Assembly: GCF_024166365.1 (NCBI RefSeq)
Contig: NC_064831.1
Coordinates: 26,650,768-26,714,767 of the forward strand
DNA: 64,000 nucleotides
Direction of reading: 5' to 3'
Origin: Elephas maximus indicus
Lineage: Eukaryota > Chordata > Mammalia > Proboscidea > Elephantidae
Of the stretch, positions 1 through 12,242 are shown one piece after another; the first letter of the stretch is position 1, and the number at the start of each line of letters is the position of its first letter. A program made the position numbers and the translations under genes. Under the pieces are notes generated by a model. It saw only the letters and a program-made list of their open reading frames with translations. It searched no databases and was not told where the DNA came from.

Positions 1-372
1 ACAGGCACGTGGGGGAAGATTCTCAGCCCTCTTCATTGTTCAGAGTGTGACCCCCTGCTGCAACCAGATACCAGTACCTACACCAATCACCCCTGCCCCT
101 CTAAGACTGTAGGACAGAGCATGTACCACACACTTGATGAGCAGCTACCTGGACACCTGAGCTGAATTCATACAAGAAAAGTGAATGGACTCCTAGACTG
201 ATATACCTGATAACAGCTCTAACCATCTGGGGACAGGATGTTAGAGCTCCAAAGGGGAAAATAATCAAGCCAGCTCACTCAAGCAACACATTTCAGCATA
301 TCAAAACAAAACAAAGCGAGAAGCTATGACACAGTAAGCAAACATAAAATAAACTAATACAATAGCTTATAG

Positions 373-1352
373 ATGGCTCAGAGACCACAGTCAATATCAA
401 GTCACAAAAAGAAACAGATCATGATCACCTCAACAAACTCTCAAAACAAAAAATCCAGGGATCTTCTAGATGAAAGTGCATTCCTGGAATTACCAGAGGC
501 AGAATACAAAAGATTAATATACAGAGCCCTTCAAGATATCAGGAAGGAAATGAGGCAATACAAAAAACAAGCCAAAGAACACACAGATGAAGCAATTGAA
601 GAAATTAAAAAGATTATTCAGGAAAAAAATGAAAAATTTAATAAGTTGGAAAAGTCCATAGACAGACAGCAAACAGAACTTCAGAAGGTTAGCAATGAAA
701 TTACAGAAGTAGACAACTCAATAGAAAGCCAGAGGAGCATAACTGAGCAAGAGGAAGGCAGAATTTCTGAACTTGAAGATAAGGCACTTGGCAAGAATAT
801 ATTTGAAGAAAAATCAGATAAAAGAATTTAAAAAATGAAGAAACTTTAAGAATCATGTGTGATTCTATCAAAAGAAATAACCTACGAGTGATCAGAATAC
901 CAGAACAGGGAGGGATAACAGAAAATACAGAGAAAATTGTTGAAGATTTGTTGGCAGAAAACTTCCCTGATATTGTGAAAGATGAGAAGATATCTATCCA
1001 AGATGCTCATTGAACTCCACATAAGGTAGATCTGAAAAGAAAGTCACCAAGACATATTATAATCAAGCTTGCCAAAACCAAAGACAAAGAAGAGACAATT
1101 ATAAGAGCAGTGAGGGATAAAAGAAAAGTCACCTACAAAGGACAGTCAATAAGAATACGCTCAGACTACTCGGCAAAAACCATGCAGGCAAGAAGGCAAT
1201 GGGATGACTTAGATAAAAAATTAAAGAAAAAAAATTGCCAGCCAAGAATCATATATCCAGCAAAACTGTCTCTTAAATATGAAGGCAAAATTAGGACATT
1301 TTTGGATAAACAAAAGATTAGGGAATTCATAAAAACCAAACCAAAACTATAA
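373..1352 (+). pseudogene. L1 ORF1 (RNA-binding/chaperone protein), copy A, frameshifted
   Basis: Starts MAQRPQSISSHKKKQ and stays open to 831 (152 codons), covering the N-terminus and a strong coiled coil rich in Lys, Glu and Gln (residues about 45-140). The frame then breaks. The C-terminal domain resumes at about 1110-1352 with YKGQSIRIRSDYSA and ends FIKTKPKL before a stop. The order coiled coil, RRM-like middle, C-terminal domain is that of the L1 ORF1 trimer. The middle part (832-1109) is damaged, so no functional product is expected. Confidence 0.85.
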
Positions 1353-1842
1353 GAAATATTAAAGGGAGTTCTTTGGTTAGAAAATCAATAATATCAGGTA
1401 TCAATCCAAGACTAGAACACTGGCCGGAGGAATCAGAAGTCAACCCAGACCAGGAAATCACAAAAATAAATCAAGATAAAAAAATTCTCACAACAGGGAA
1501 ACAGCGATGTTATTATGTAAAAGAAGACAACATTAAAACAATAAAGAAGGACTAAGAAATGTATTTGTATTTCTCTTATATGCAGATGAAGACAAGGCAA
1601 TACAAAGAAATAAAAGTTAGGTTTAAATTTAGAAAAATAAGGGTAAATAACAAGGTAACCAAAAAGGAGACAAACTATCCTACACATCAAAATAAAACAC
1701 AAGAAAAAAATAGAGACTCAGCAAAAACAAAATCAACAACAACGAATATGAGGAAAGGACAATACATAAAGATAATCTACTCAGCACATAAAATTAAGTG
1801 GGAAAAAGAAACTGTCAACAACACACAAAAAAAGACATCAAA

Positions 1843-4800
1843 ATGATAGCACTAAATTCAAACCTCTCCACAATTATGCTGAAAGTAAATGGACTAAATA
1901 CACCAAAAAAGAGACAGACAGTGGCAGAATGGATTAAAAAACAAGATCCGTCTATATGCTGCCTACAAGAGACACACCTTAGACTTAGAGGCAAAAGTGA
2001 ACTAAAACCCAAAGGATGAAAAAAAATATATCAAGCAAACAACAATCAAAAAAAAGCACAAGTGGCAATATTATTTCTGAAAAATAGATTTTAAAGTTAA
2101 ATCCATCATAAAGGATAAGGAAGAACACTATAATGATTAAAGGGACAATATATTTTATACCAAGAGGATATAACCATATAAAGTATTTATGCCCCCAGTA
2201 ACAGGGCTGCAAGATACATAAACTCTAACAGCATTAAAAAGTGAGATAGACAGCTCCACAACAATAGTAAGAGACTTCAACACACCACTTTTGTTGAAGG
2301 ACAGGACATCCAAAAAGAAGCTCAATAAAGACATGGAAGATCAAAATGCCACAATCAACAAACTTGACCTCATAGACATATACAGAACACTCAACCCAAC
2401 AGCAACCAAGTATACTTTCTTTTCTAGTACACAAGGAACATTCTTCAGAATAGATCACATGTTAGGTCATAAAGCAAGCCTTAGCAGAATCCAAAACACT
2501 GAAATATTACAAAGCATCTTCTCTGACCATAATGCCATAAAAGTAGAAATTAATAACAGAAAAAGCAAGGAAAAGAAATCAAACACTTGGAAGCCGAACA
2601 ATACCCTGCTCAAAACAGACTGAATTATAGAAGATGTTAAGGATGGAATAAAGAAATTCATAGAATCCAGTGAGAATGAAAACACTTCCTATCAGAACCT
2701 TTGGGACACAGCAAAAGCAGTGCTCAGAGGTCAATTTATATCAATAAATGTACATGTACAAAAAGAAGAAAGGGCCAAAATCAAAGACCTATTCCTACAA
2801 CTTGAACAAATAGAAAGAGAGCAACAAAAGAAACCCTCAGGCACCAGAAGAAAACAAATAATAAAAATTAGAGCAGAACTAAATGAAATAGAAAACAGAA
2901 AAACAATTGAAAGAATTAACAAGACCAAAAGCTAGTTCTTTGAAAAAACAACAAAATGGATAAGCCATTGGCCAAACTGACAAAAGTAAAACAGGAGAGA
3001 AAGCAAATAACCTGAATGAGAAATGAGATGGGCAATATTACAACAGACCCAACTGAAATTAAAAGAATCATATCAGATTACTATGAAAAATTGTACTCTA
3101 ATTTGAAAACCTAGAAGAAATGGATGAATTCCTAGAAACACTACCTACCTAAACTAACACAAACACAGTTAGAACAACAAAACAGACGCAAAACAAGAGA
3201 TTGAAAAGGTAATCAAAAAACTCCCAAGAAAAAAAGCCCTGGCCCGGACATCTGCACTGCACTGTTTTACTGCTTTCATGGAAGAGTTAACACCACTACT
3301 ATTAAAGGAATTTCAAAGCATAGAAAAGGACGGAATACTACCAAACTCATTCTATGAAACCACCATATCCCTGATACCAAAACCAGGTAAAGACACTACA
3401 AAAAAGGAAAATTATAGATCTATATCCCTCATGAACTTAGATGCAAAAATCCTCAACAAAATTCTAGACAATAGAATTCAACAACATATCAAAAAAATAA
3501 CTCACCATGACCAAGTGGGATTCAAACCAGGTATGCAAGGAAGGTTCAACATTAGAAAAACCATTAATGTAATCCATCATATAAATAAAATAAAAGACAA
3601 GAATCACATGATTTCATCAATTGATGCAGAAAAGGCATTTGACAAAGTTCAACACCCATTCATGATAAAAACTCTCAGCAAAATAGGAATAGAAGGAAAA
3701 TTCCTCAACATAATAAAGGGAATTTATACAAAGCCAATAGCCAACATCATCCTAAATGGAGAGAGCCTAAAAGCATTCCCCTAGAGATCGGGAACCAGAC
3801 AAGGACACCCTTTATCACCACTCTTATTCAACATTGTGGTGGAGGTCCTATCCAGAGCAATTAGGCTAGCTAAAGAAATAAAGGGCATCCAGATTGCAAG
3901 GAAGAAGTAAGAGTATCTCTATTTGCAGATGACATGATCTTATACACAGAAAACCCTAAGGAATCCTCAAGAACACTACTGAAGGTAATAAGAGAATTCA
4001 GCAGAGTGTAGGAATACAAAATGAACATACAAAAATCAGCTGGATTCCTCTACATCAACAAAAAGAACATCAAAGAGGAAATCACCAAATCAATACCATT
4101 TACAGTAGCCCCCAAGAAGATAAAATACTTAGGAATAAATCTTATCAGACATGTAAAAGACTTATACAAAAAATACTACAAAGCACTTCTGCAAGAAACC
4201 AAAAGAGACCTACATAAGTGGAAAAACATTCCTTGCTCATGGATAGGGAGACTTCACATTATAAAAAAGTCTATTCTACCAATAGCGATCTATAGATTTA
4301 ATGCAATTCCAATCCAAATTCCAAGGATTTTTTTTAATGAGATGGAGAAACAAATCACCAACTTCATATGGAAAGGAAAGAGGCCCCGGGTATGTAAAGC
4401 ATTACTGAAAAAGAAGAACAAAGTGGGAGGTCTTACTCTACCTGATTTTAGAAACTATTATACCACCACAGGATGCCCTGGTGGTGTAGTGGTTAAGTGC
4501 TACGGCTGCTAACCAACAGCTCAGCAGTTCGAATCCACCAGGTGCTCCTTGGAAACTCTATGCGGCAGTTCTACTCTGTTCTATAGGGTCACTAGAAGTC
4601 AGAATCGACTCGATGGCAGTGGGTATACCACCACAGTAGTCAAAACAGCCTGGTACTGGTACAACAACAGATACATTCCAGACATAAATCCATCCACATA
4701 TGAGCATTTGATATTTGACAAAGGCCCCAAAACAGTTAAATAGGGAAAAGTCAGTCTTTTCAACAAATGGTGCTGGCATAACTTGATATCCATCTGCAAA

Positions 4801-5785
4801 AAAAATGAAACAACACCCATACCTCACTCCATGCACAAAAATGAGCTCAAAATGAATCAAAGACCTAAATATAAAATATAAAATGATACAGATCATGGAA
4901 GAAAAAATAGGGACAATGTTAGGAGACCTAATACATGGCATAAACAATATACAAAACATTACTAATAATGCAGAAGAAAAACTAAATAACTGGGAGCTCC
5001 TAAAAATCAAACACCTATGCTCATCCAAAGACTTCACCAAAAGAGTAAAATGATTACCTACAGACTGGGAAAAGGTTTTTAGCTATGACATTTCTGATTA
5101 GCACCTGATCTATAAAGTCTACATGCTACTGCAAAAACTCAACTACAAAAAGGCAAAAAACCCAGTTTAAAAATGGGCAAAAGATATGAACAGACACTTC
5201 ACTAAAGAAGACATTCAGGTAGCTAACAGATATATAAGGAAATGCTCACGAACATTAGCCATTACAGAAATGCAGATCAAAACTACAATGAGATTCCATC
5301 TCACTCCAACAAGGCTGGCATTAATCCCCAAAACACAAAATAATAAATGTTGGAGAGATTGGAACACTTATCCACTTCTGGTGAAAATGTAAAATGGTAC
5401 AACCACTTTGGAAATCGATTTGGCACTTCCTTAAAAACTAGCAATAGAACTACCATATGATCCAGCAATCCCACTCCTTGGAAAATATCCTGAAGAAATA
5501 AGAGCCTTTACACGAACAGATATATGCACACTCATGTTCACTGCAGCACTGTTTACAATAGCAAAAAGATGGAAGCAAGCAAGGCGCCCATCGATGGATG
5601 AATGGATAAATCAATTATGGTATATTCACACAATGGAATACTACCCATCGATAAAGAACAGTGATGAATCTGTGAAACATTTCATAACATGGAGGAATCT
5701 GGAAGACCTTATATTGAGTGAAATTGGTCACTTGCAAAAGGACAAATATTGTATAAGACCACTATTATTAGAAGTCGAGAAATAG
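1843..5785 (+). pseudogene. L1 ORF2 (endonuclease-reverse transcriptase), copy A, broken
   Basis: Begins MIALNSNLSTIMLKVNGLN with the APE-type endonuclease fold; the CCLQETHL motif is at about 1960-1980. The RT region at 3278-3784 is open for 168 codons ([22 protein letters not shown]). The RT active site FADDMI lies at about 3925-3942 in a shifted frame. The C-terminal domain is legible at 5534-5785 (PSMDEWINQLWYIHTMEYY). Stops near 2017, 2623 and 3784, several frameshifts and the SINE at 4472-4623 make it non-coding as a whole. Confidence 0.9.
4472..4623 (+). mobile_element. AfroSINE inserted in L1 ORF2, 13-bp TSD
   Basis: A tRNA-like head (gccctggtggtgtagtgg) and B-box (cagttcgaatccacc) are followed by the tRNA-unrelated body ending cgactcgatggcagtggg. 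It is flanked by identical 13-mers tataccaccacag at 4459-4471 and 4624-4636. L1 copy B has the uninterrupted site near 49910. The copy stops before the T-rich tail seen on other AfroSINEs. Confidence 0.95.
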
Positions 5786-5821
5786 TTTGAACAGAGGAGA
5801 AAATATTCTTTGATGGTTATG

Positions 5822-5851
5822 AGGGGGGGAAGGAGGGAGGGTGGGGGAGGG
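5822..5851 (+). other. G-rich tract in L1 3' UTR (copy A)
   Basis: Runs of three or more G (gggggg, ggg, ggg, ggggg, gggg) just after ORF2. This is the position of the conserved G-quadruplex-forming polypurine tract of mammalian L1 3' UTRs. Copy B has its own at 51162-51186. Confidence 0.7.
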
Positions 5852-6776
5852 GTATTCACTAATTAGTAGATAAGAACTACTTAAGTGACGGGAAAGATAA
5901 CACATAATTCAGGCTAGGTCAGCACAACTGGAATAAACCAAAAGTAAAGAAGTTTCCTGAATAAACTGAATGCTTCAAAGGTCAGCGTAGCCCAGGCAGG
6001 GGTTTGGGTATCATGGTTTCAGGGGACATCTAAGTCAATTGGCATAATAAAATCTATTAAGAAAACATCCTGCATCCCACTTTGGAGAGTGGTGTCTGGG
6101 GTTTTAAACAGTAGCAAGTGGCCATCTAAGATGCATCAGTTGGCCTCAACCCACCTGGATCAAAGGAGAATGAAGAACACCAAGGACACAAGGTAATTAC
6201 AAGCCCAAGAAACAGAAAGGGCCACATAAATCAGAGAATACATCAGCCTGAGACCAGAAGAACTGGATGGTGCCTGGCTACAACTGATTACTGCTCTGAC
6301 AGGGAACACAATAGAGAACCCCTTAAAGAGGAGGAGAGCAGTGGGATGTAGACCCCAAATTCTCGTAAAAAGACCAGACTTAATGTTCTGACAGAGACTA
6401 GAAGGACCCCTGTGGTCATGGCCCCCAGACCTTCTGTTGACCCAGGACAGGAACTATTCCCAAAGCCAACTCTTCAGACAGGGATTTGACTGGACAATGG
6501 GTTGGAGAGGGATGCTGGTGAAGAGTGAGCTTCTTGGATCAGGTGAACACTTGAGACTGTGTTGGCATCTCCTCCTTGGAGAGGAGACGAGAGGGTAGAG
6601 GGGGTTAGAAGCTGGCGAAAGGGACATGAAAAGAGAGAGTGGAGGGAGGGAGCCTGCTGTCTCATTAGGGGGAGGGCAATTGGGAGTATGTAGCAAGGTG
6701 TATATAAGTTTTTGTGTGAGAGACTGAGCTGATTTGTAAACTTTCACTTAAAGCACAATAAAAATTAAAAATAAAA

Positions 6777-8478
6777 AAGACTACACCAAAAGAGTAAAAA
6801 GAGAACCTACAGACTGGGGAAAAAAAAAATTTGGCTATTACAAATCCAATAAATGACTAATCTCTAAAAAATACAGAAAAATCCAACACCTGTTTGACAA
6901 AAAGACAAATAATCTAATTAAAAAATGGGCAAAGGAACTAAACAGACACTTCACCAAAGAGGATATTTGAGGAGCTAACAGACACATGAGGAAAATGCTC
7001 AAGATCACTAGCCATTAGAGAAATGCAAATGAAAACCACAACAAGATACCATCTCATACTGGCATTACTGGCATGAATCAAAAAAACAGAAAATAACAAA
7101 TGCTGTACAGTCTGTGGGGAGATCAGAACTCTTATGCACTGCTGGTGGGAATGCAAAATGTTACAATCATTTTGGAAAACGATATGGTGCTTCCTTAGAA
7201 AGCTAGATGTAGAAATACCATATGATCCAGGAATCCCACTCCTAGGAATATATCTTAGAAAAATAAGAGTTGTCACACTGGTAGACATATGCACACACAT
7301 GTTCATTGCATCATTGTTCACAATACCAAAAAGATGGAAACAACCCAGATGCCCATCAACAGATGAATGGATAAACAAGCTGTGGTACATACACGCACAA
7401 TGGAGTACTACACAACGATAAAGAAAAATGATGAATCTGCGAAGCAAAGCATCTCACAACATGGATGAATCTGGAGAGCATCATGCTGAGTTAAATAAGT
7501 TAATCACAGAAGGACAAATATTGTATGAGACCACTACTATAAAAACTCATTAAAAGGTTTACACACAAAAAGAAACAATTTTTGGTGGTTACAAGGAAGG
7601 GGAGGGAAGGATGGAAAAACACTTAATAGACAATAGACAATTGGTAACTTTGGTGATGGGCAAGACAGTACACAATACTGGGGAAGCCAGCAGAACATCT
7701 ACAAGGCAAGGTCATGAAAGCACCATAGACACATCCAAACTCCCTGAGGGACAGAATTGCTGGGCTGAGGGCTGTGGGGACCATGGTCTCGGGAATATCT
7801 AGCTCAATTGGCATAACATAGTTTATAAAGAAAATGTTCTACATTCTACTTTTGTGAGTAGTGTCTGGGGTCTTAAAAGCCTGTGAGTGGCCATCTAGGA
7901 TACTCTACTGGTCTTACCCCTTTGGGAGCAAGGGAGAATGAAGAAAACTAAAGATACAAGGGAAAGATTAGTCCAAAGGACTAAAGCACCACAACTACCA
8001 CAGCCTCCACCAGACTGAGTCCAGTATAACTGGATGGTGCCCGGCTACCGCCACTGACTGCTCTGACAAGGATTACAATAGAGGGTCCCAGACAGAGCTG
8101 GAGAAAAATGTAGAACAACATTTTAACTCACAAAAAAAGACCAGACTTACTGGACTGACAGAGCCTGGAGAAACTTGAGAGTATGGTCACTGGACACCTT
8201 TTTTAGCTCAGTAATTCAGTCGTTCCTGAAGTTCACCCTTTAGCCAAAGATTAGACAGGCCCACAAAATGAAAGTAAAGAGGCATACCAGCCCAGGAGCA
8301 AGAACTAGAAGGCAGAGGAGGGCAGGAAACTGGTAACAGGGAACCCAAGTTCAAGAAATGAGAGCGTTGACACGTCATGGGGTTGTTAAACAATTTCGTA
8401 AAACAGTGTGTGTACTAACTGTTTAATCAGAAGCTAGTTTGTTCTGTAAACCTTCATCTAAAGTACAATAAAAAAGAA
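6777..8478 (+). mobile_element. L1 3' fragment (different subfamily) with ORF2 C-terminus
   Basis: Starts in late ORF2 (gactacaccaaaagagt...acctacagactgggg, homologous to copy B near 50340). It has legible C-terminal ORF2 pieces at 7134-7421 ([25 protein letters not shown]). Its 3' UTR differs from copies A and B and ends in a short A-rich tail (agtacaataaaaaagaagaa). It is probably the older element into which copy A inserted; its 5' part would then lie upstream of the window. Confidence 0.82.
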
Positions 8479-8693
8479 GAAGTCATTTTCTATTCCAAAG
8501 GATGATCAGGAGATTTGAGTATTTATCCCCATTTGGGATGGAATGTGCCATAGTCAGGATGCCTGAACTGGAAGGCAGTGATTGAAATAAATTTTCTCCC
8601 CTTATTTTTAGATAATCAAAAACCTAACTCTTGATTAAAGAGTTTGAGCTTAGGTAACACTAGTTTGGTAAATAGTTTAGTACAACTTTTTAT

Positions 8694-8853
8694 GGTGCCC
8701 TGGTGGCTCAGTGGTTAAGAGCTTGGCTACTAATCAAAAGCTTGGCAGTTCGAATCCACCAACTGCTTCTTGGAAACCCAATGGGGCAGTTCTAACCTGT
8801 CCTATCGGTTCTTTATGAGTTGGAATTGACTCAACAGCAAGGGTTTTGTTTTG
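8694..8853 (+). mobile_element. AfroSINE
   Basis: Head ggtgccctggtggctcagtgg, B-box-like ggcagttcgaatccacc, body tggggcagttctaacctgtcc and tail gacTcaacagcaagggttttg. Simple short-form copy. Confidence 0.9.
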
Positions 8854-9820
8854 AGAGAAGCATATAGATTAATACGCGTTCACACCAATGTGTATCTAGT
8901 CATTCTGAATTTTAATTTGTAGTCAAAAGTCCTCACCATCTGTTTGCCTCTGATTTGTTTATTTCTTGGAGGTTAGATTTAAAATCCCTCCATTGATCTC
9001 CAAATGTTCCTTGACTGCTAAAGTAACTACAGGTAAGACTTTAGACTATCTTTCTGGTATTCTCAGAACGGCTAGTCCAGAGTCCTAGCGCCAGCACAGT
9101 AGAATTTTTTTAATAAAGAAATAATGCAGTTTTGTTGCTGGAATTAGAAAACTGAGTCCTAAGATGTTACATAACTTCTCAAGACCACATAACAGGCCTA
9201 GCCAGAGCTGGACTCAGGCTCTTGGCTCTCAGTCCAATAGTTTATTGTTGTTTTTTCTTTTTAATCTACCCTGTACTTCTCCTCTCTAGTATGGTAAAGT
9301 TAACAAGGAAGAATCACAAATGCAGTTTTTTTTCATGCAAAATAGGGGATTTTCTAATTATTGGAAATAAACAGAATTTATCTATCTTCAGTAGATTTTA
9401 ACATGAGCTAGGTGGAGCTTAGGTTGTGTATAATTACGCTGTGGAAAACCATAGATATTATTACAAATTTATATAACTTCCTACAGAATTAAAGGAAAGC
9501 TTTGGGTGCAATTTATGAAGAAGATGTGTGAATAATTTAATACAACACAAATACTCATAATGCGATAGAAATAATCATTTTTATGACGTTCCTTTGAACG
9601 TGGGCGAGGGTAGAAAAGGTGAAATCAAGGTTACCCACAAGAAGACTAACAGTCAGCTGGGAGTCAAAATGGTGAACCGTAATTTTTTGAGAGACTGTAT
9701 ATTTCCCTCCAAGTTCTTTTTAGATTCCAAACAGCACCCTCTGCTGCCCTCTACATGTTCCAAGAGTCATTGGTGAGGGTGGCAAAAAGAAATATTTACA
9801 GGTATGCAGACAAGGCATGT
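8854..9820. other. Intergenic, one MIR fragment, otherwise featureless
   Basis: Apart from the MIR-like stretch at 9125-9240 I see no gene, splice-consistent ORF or recognisable repeat here. The 60-codon ORF at 9594-9776 shows no family resemblance. Confidence 0.5.
9125..9240 (+). repeat. MIR SINE fragment
   Basis: Resembles the MIR core and 3' half: gaaaactgagtcctaagatg, cataacttctcaagaccaca, gagctggactcaggctcttgg. Old and diverged. Confidence 0.6.
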
Positions 9821-10031
9821 GGAGCAATGGTGGTAAACAGAGGGTAAAATCTAGGCTGTTAACCAAAAGGTCACAGTTCAGACCCACCAGCTGCTCCATG
9901 GTAGAAAGATGTGGCAATCTGCATCTGTAAAGATTACAGCCTTGGAAATCCTATAGGGCAGTTCTACTCTGTCCTGTAGGGTCATTATGAGTCAGAATTG
10001 ACTTGACGGTAACAGGTTTGGTTTGGTTTCA
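9821..10031 (+). mobile_element. AfroSINE, long form
   Basis: The head is degenerate (ggagcaatggtggtaaacag). The long-form insert gaaagatgtggcaatctgc follows the tRNA-like part. The tail is gagtcagaattgacttgacgg then aacaggtttggtttggttt. Confidence 0.85.
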
Positions 10032-10161
10032 TTTCAGGTTTAGGTAAGTCATACTTTTTTTCCCTTTAATGCCAAAGCAGAACTTATTATTTAATGACTC
10101 AGTCAAAGGCTTATACCAAATGAAATAATGGCTCTGAAATGTGTCTATATTATAGTCTATC

Positions 10162-10380
10162 CAGAAGCCGGGTGGCACAAGTGGTTTGTTATCAGTTGCT
10201 AACCTAAATGGTTGACAGTTTGAAACCACCAAGTGGCTATACAAAAGCAGGACATGGCAAACTGTTTCTGTAAAGATTACACCCAAGAAAACCCTATGGA
10301 GCAGTTCTACTCTGTAATACATGAGGTTGTTATGAGTCGAAATCTACTCAACAGTGATTTTTTTTGTTTGTTTGTTTTTG
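10162..10380 (+). mobile_element. AfroSINE, long form, diverged
   Basis: agaagccgggtggcacaagt head, long-form segment (ggacatggcaaactgtttctg), and tail tatgagtcgaaatctactca followed by a (TTTG)n tail. Second of three same-strand copies within 730 bases. Confidence 0.82.
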
Positions 10381-10399
10381 GTATTTCATACATATATAT

Positions 10400-10550
10400 G
10401 GAGCTCTGGTGGCACAGTGGTTAACAGCTCAGCTGCTCACCAGGGGGTAAGCAATTCAAATCCACTAGCTGCTCCTTGAAAACTCTATGGTGCAATTCTA
10501 CTCTGTCCTATAGGGTTGCTTTGAGTCAGAATCGACTCAACAGCAAGGGG
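10400..10550 (+). mobile_element. AfroSINE, short form
   Basis: ggagctctggtggcacagtgg head to gaatcgactcaacagcaagg tail. Third copy of the local same-strand cluster; its T-rich tail is absent. Confidence 0.88.
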
Positions 10551-10889
10551 TTATATGTATTGTATTGTAAAAGTGTTTTTTTTTTTTTTTATGTCGATAT
10601 ATCTTCAATTCAAACTTAGAAACTGCTATATTACCCATAACATTTGGCTCTAATTTTTTTGGTAGTTTTCATTGAGTTTGTTTCAAGGTTTGGAAAAATT
10701 ATACTCTGGTCACTGGTTTCTCTTATTGACCCTCTTGTCTTCTCATGACGTGTGCTTCAACATGAGTTAGCTTTAACAAAGTTACTAATGATTCTCAAAC
10801 CTCTATTTCTTAAATTATCTTTCTAGTATTCTGAAAAATGCCATACCTAAGTACCAGCACCTGTGAATTTGCCTTCGTATTTCAGTTAA

Positions 10890-11040
10890 ATCTACCAACA
10901 ACCCTAGAGAGTGATTACTATAATCCCCATTTTATAAATATGATAACTGGAGTATGAAAACGTTAAATGACTTTACCAAGGTCACAGAACTACTGACAGG
11001 TAGTTTGGAAATTCAAACCTACGTTAGCCACACCTTGAAA
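10890..11040 (+). repeat. MIR SINE fragment
   Basis: tataatccccattttataaa, then gataactggagtatgaaaacg, ccaaggtcacagaactac and gaaattcaaacctacgttag follow the MIR 3' half in order. Confidence 0.65.
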
Positions 11041-11100
11041 AGAAGTTCTCTTCTCTAAATACACTTTATTGCTATATACAGAGTGTATTCACTGCTTATA

Positions 11101-11357
11101 GCCAACTGCAGGATCCCAAACAAGCAAAAGTCCTGGAAAGGTGAGCAGGAAGAAAGTAGGCAGAGGAGGGCAGGGAGATGAAGGCTAACGGGGTGGAAAG
11201 CTGCCACAGGTCCCACCCTCCCGGGTACTACTCAGCAGATTCTGTCATAGGGGTGATCACGTATCAAATTTCAAAAGGGAATTGATCATATTATACAACT
11301 GCCAAAACACTGAGGATCATGGCCCAGCCAAGATGACACACAATCTTAACCGTGACA
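11101..11357 (-). repeat. 3' LTR of the ERV-L-like provirus, truncated
   Basis: Begins TGTCACGGTTAAGATTGTG at 11357 on the minus strand and matches the 5' LTR (17088-17340) across its length at very roughly 85% identity, then stops at 11101. The other half of the LTR and its target duplication are missing. Confidence 0.85.
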
Positions 11358-11666
11358 GTCCACCCCTTGTCAACTAGCTATCTGTACACATCTTCCCAAA
11401 CTATGCATAATCTCTGAATAAAGGCAATTACAAGGTCATATTTGTGCCTAACTTGATACAACTAACATGTGTACAACCAAAAATGCAGGCCCCTTTACAT
11501 CTTATGTGAAGAAAACAAAATTTTAGATTCACACATACAAAGCAGAAATACTCATATCAATTAGAGTTCTCATTTCTGCAATTAGTCACATGGTCATAAT
11601 TGGTATCTAGAACTACCTTCCTCCACCACCCATGTTCCCTTTGCCCTCAGCAGGCACCTCAGCTGG
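11358..11666 (-). other. ERV 3' non-coding segment and PPT-like site
   Basis: About 300 bases between the dUTPase-like region and the 3' LTR, with no recognisable env. Just before the LTR the minus strand reads acaaggggtggac, an imperfect polypurine tract. Confidence 0.5.
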
Positions 11667-12242
11667 TCATGGTTCTTTGCCTGGTGAGGTGACCCAAATC
11701 TTCATTCCTGAAGGGTATGGGTCATTAGCAATCATGCCGGAATCGGGTTGCTGTAGTTTTCTATTGACTTTAATCACAGGACATGGTAGTACTAAAAGAC
11801 GCCCTAACGGATCTCCTGTATTCCAGACATGCTCTTCTTTACCTTCATTAAGTAATATCAATTCTATTTCCTCTTGGTAATAAGGGCCAGTTGCACCAGG
11901 CACTATGGTAACTCCCTTCTTAGCCTGTTGATCCAGAGGCATAGGGAGCCCAAAGGGGTCAGGTGGCATTCTTAGCTTCCAGTTCAATGGAATCAGTGAT
12001 GTGACTCTGGGTGGGAGCATTCCTCCCTTTGAAACTAAGACATCTAGACCTGCAGAGCATAAAGTTATAGGGATAGAAAGCAAAAATCTTGCAAGTGGAT
12101 CACTAGGGGTAACAGTGAGTGGTGCCACTCCCATTTCCACTCTTTCATTCCTGGACCTATGAAGCCTCGTTATGGGAGAAATAGCACCATACATTGGATA
12201 CTGGGTTAGAGCATATACCCCAACCCTGCAAGGTATTACCAC
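11667..12242 (-). pseudogene. dUTPase-like domain downstream of integrase
   Basis: A 191-codon open stretch, the longest in the provirus. CSAGLDVLV matches dUTPase motif 1 (uracil-pocket A-G-x-D). YYQEEIELILLNEG fits the motif-3/4 strand region and GDPLGRLLVLPC fits the later G-D-x-x-x-Q-L-like strand. The Gly-Leu-Ile-Asp core of motif 3 is not intact. A dUTPase at this position is a hallmark of ERV-L. The enzyme hydrolyses dUTP to limit uracil incorporation; activity of this relic is unlikely. Confidence 0.7.

Larger units (their letters stand above)
1..6776 (+). mobile_element. L1 LINE copy A, near full length, defective
   Basis: The window opens inside an L1 5' UTR; its first bases align with about 45.7 kb of copy B, so roughly 900 bases of 5' UTR lie upstream or are missing. 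Then come ORF1 (from 373), a short spacer, ORF2 (from 1843), a 3' UTR with a G-rich tract near 5822-5851, and an A-rich tail (aataaaaattaaaaataaaa). Both ORFs carry several stops and frameshifts. An AfroSINE with a 13-bp target duplication interrupts ORF2. The copy abuts another L1's 3' portion at 6777, as if inserted into it. Confidence 0.93.

Noticed and set aside
1843-5785. A functional L1 ORF2 in copy A
   Set aside because: Many stops and frameshifts and a SINE interrupt it.
11358-11666. An env gene for the provirus
   Set aside because: Only about 300 bases lie between the dUTPase-like region and the 3' LTR, and no signal or transmembrane pattern is present.
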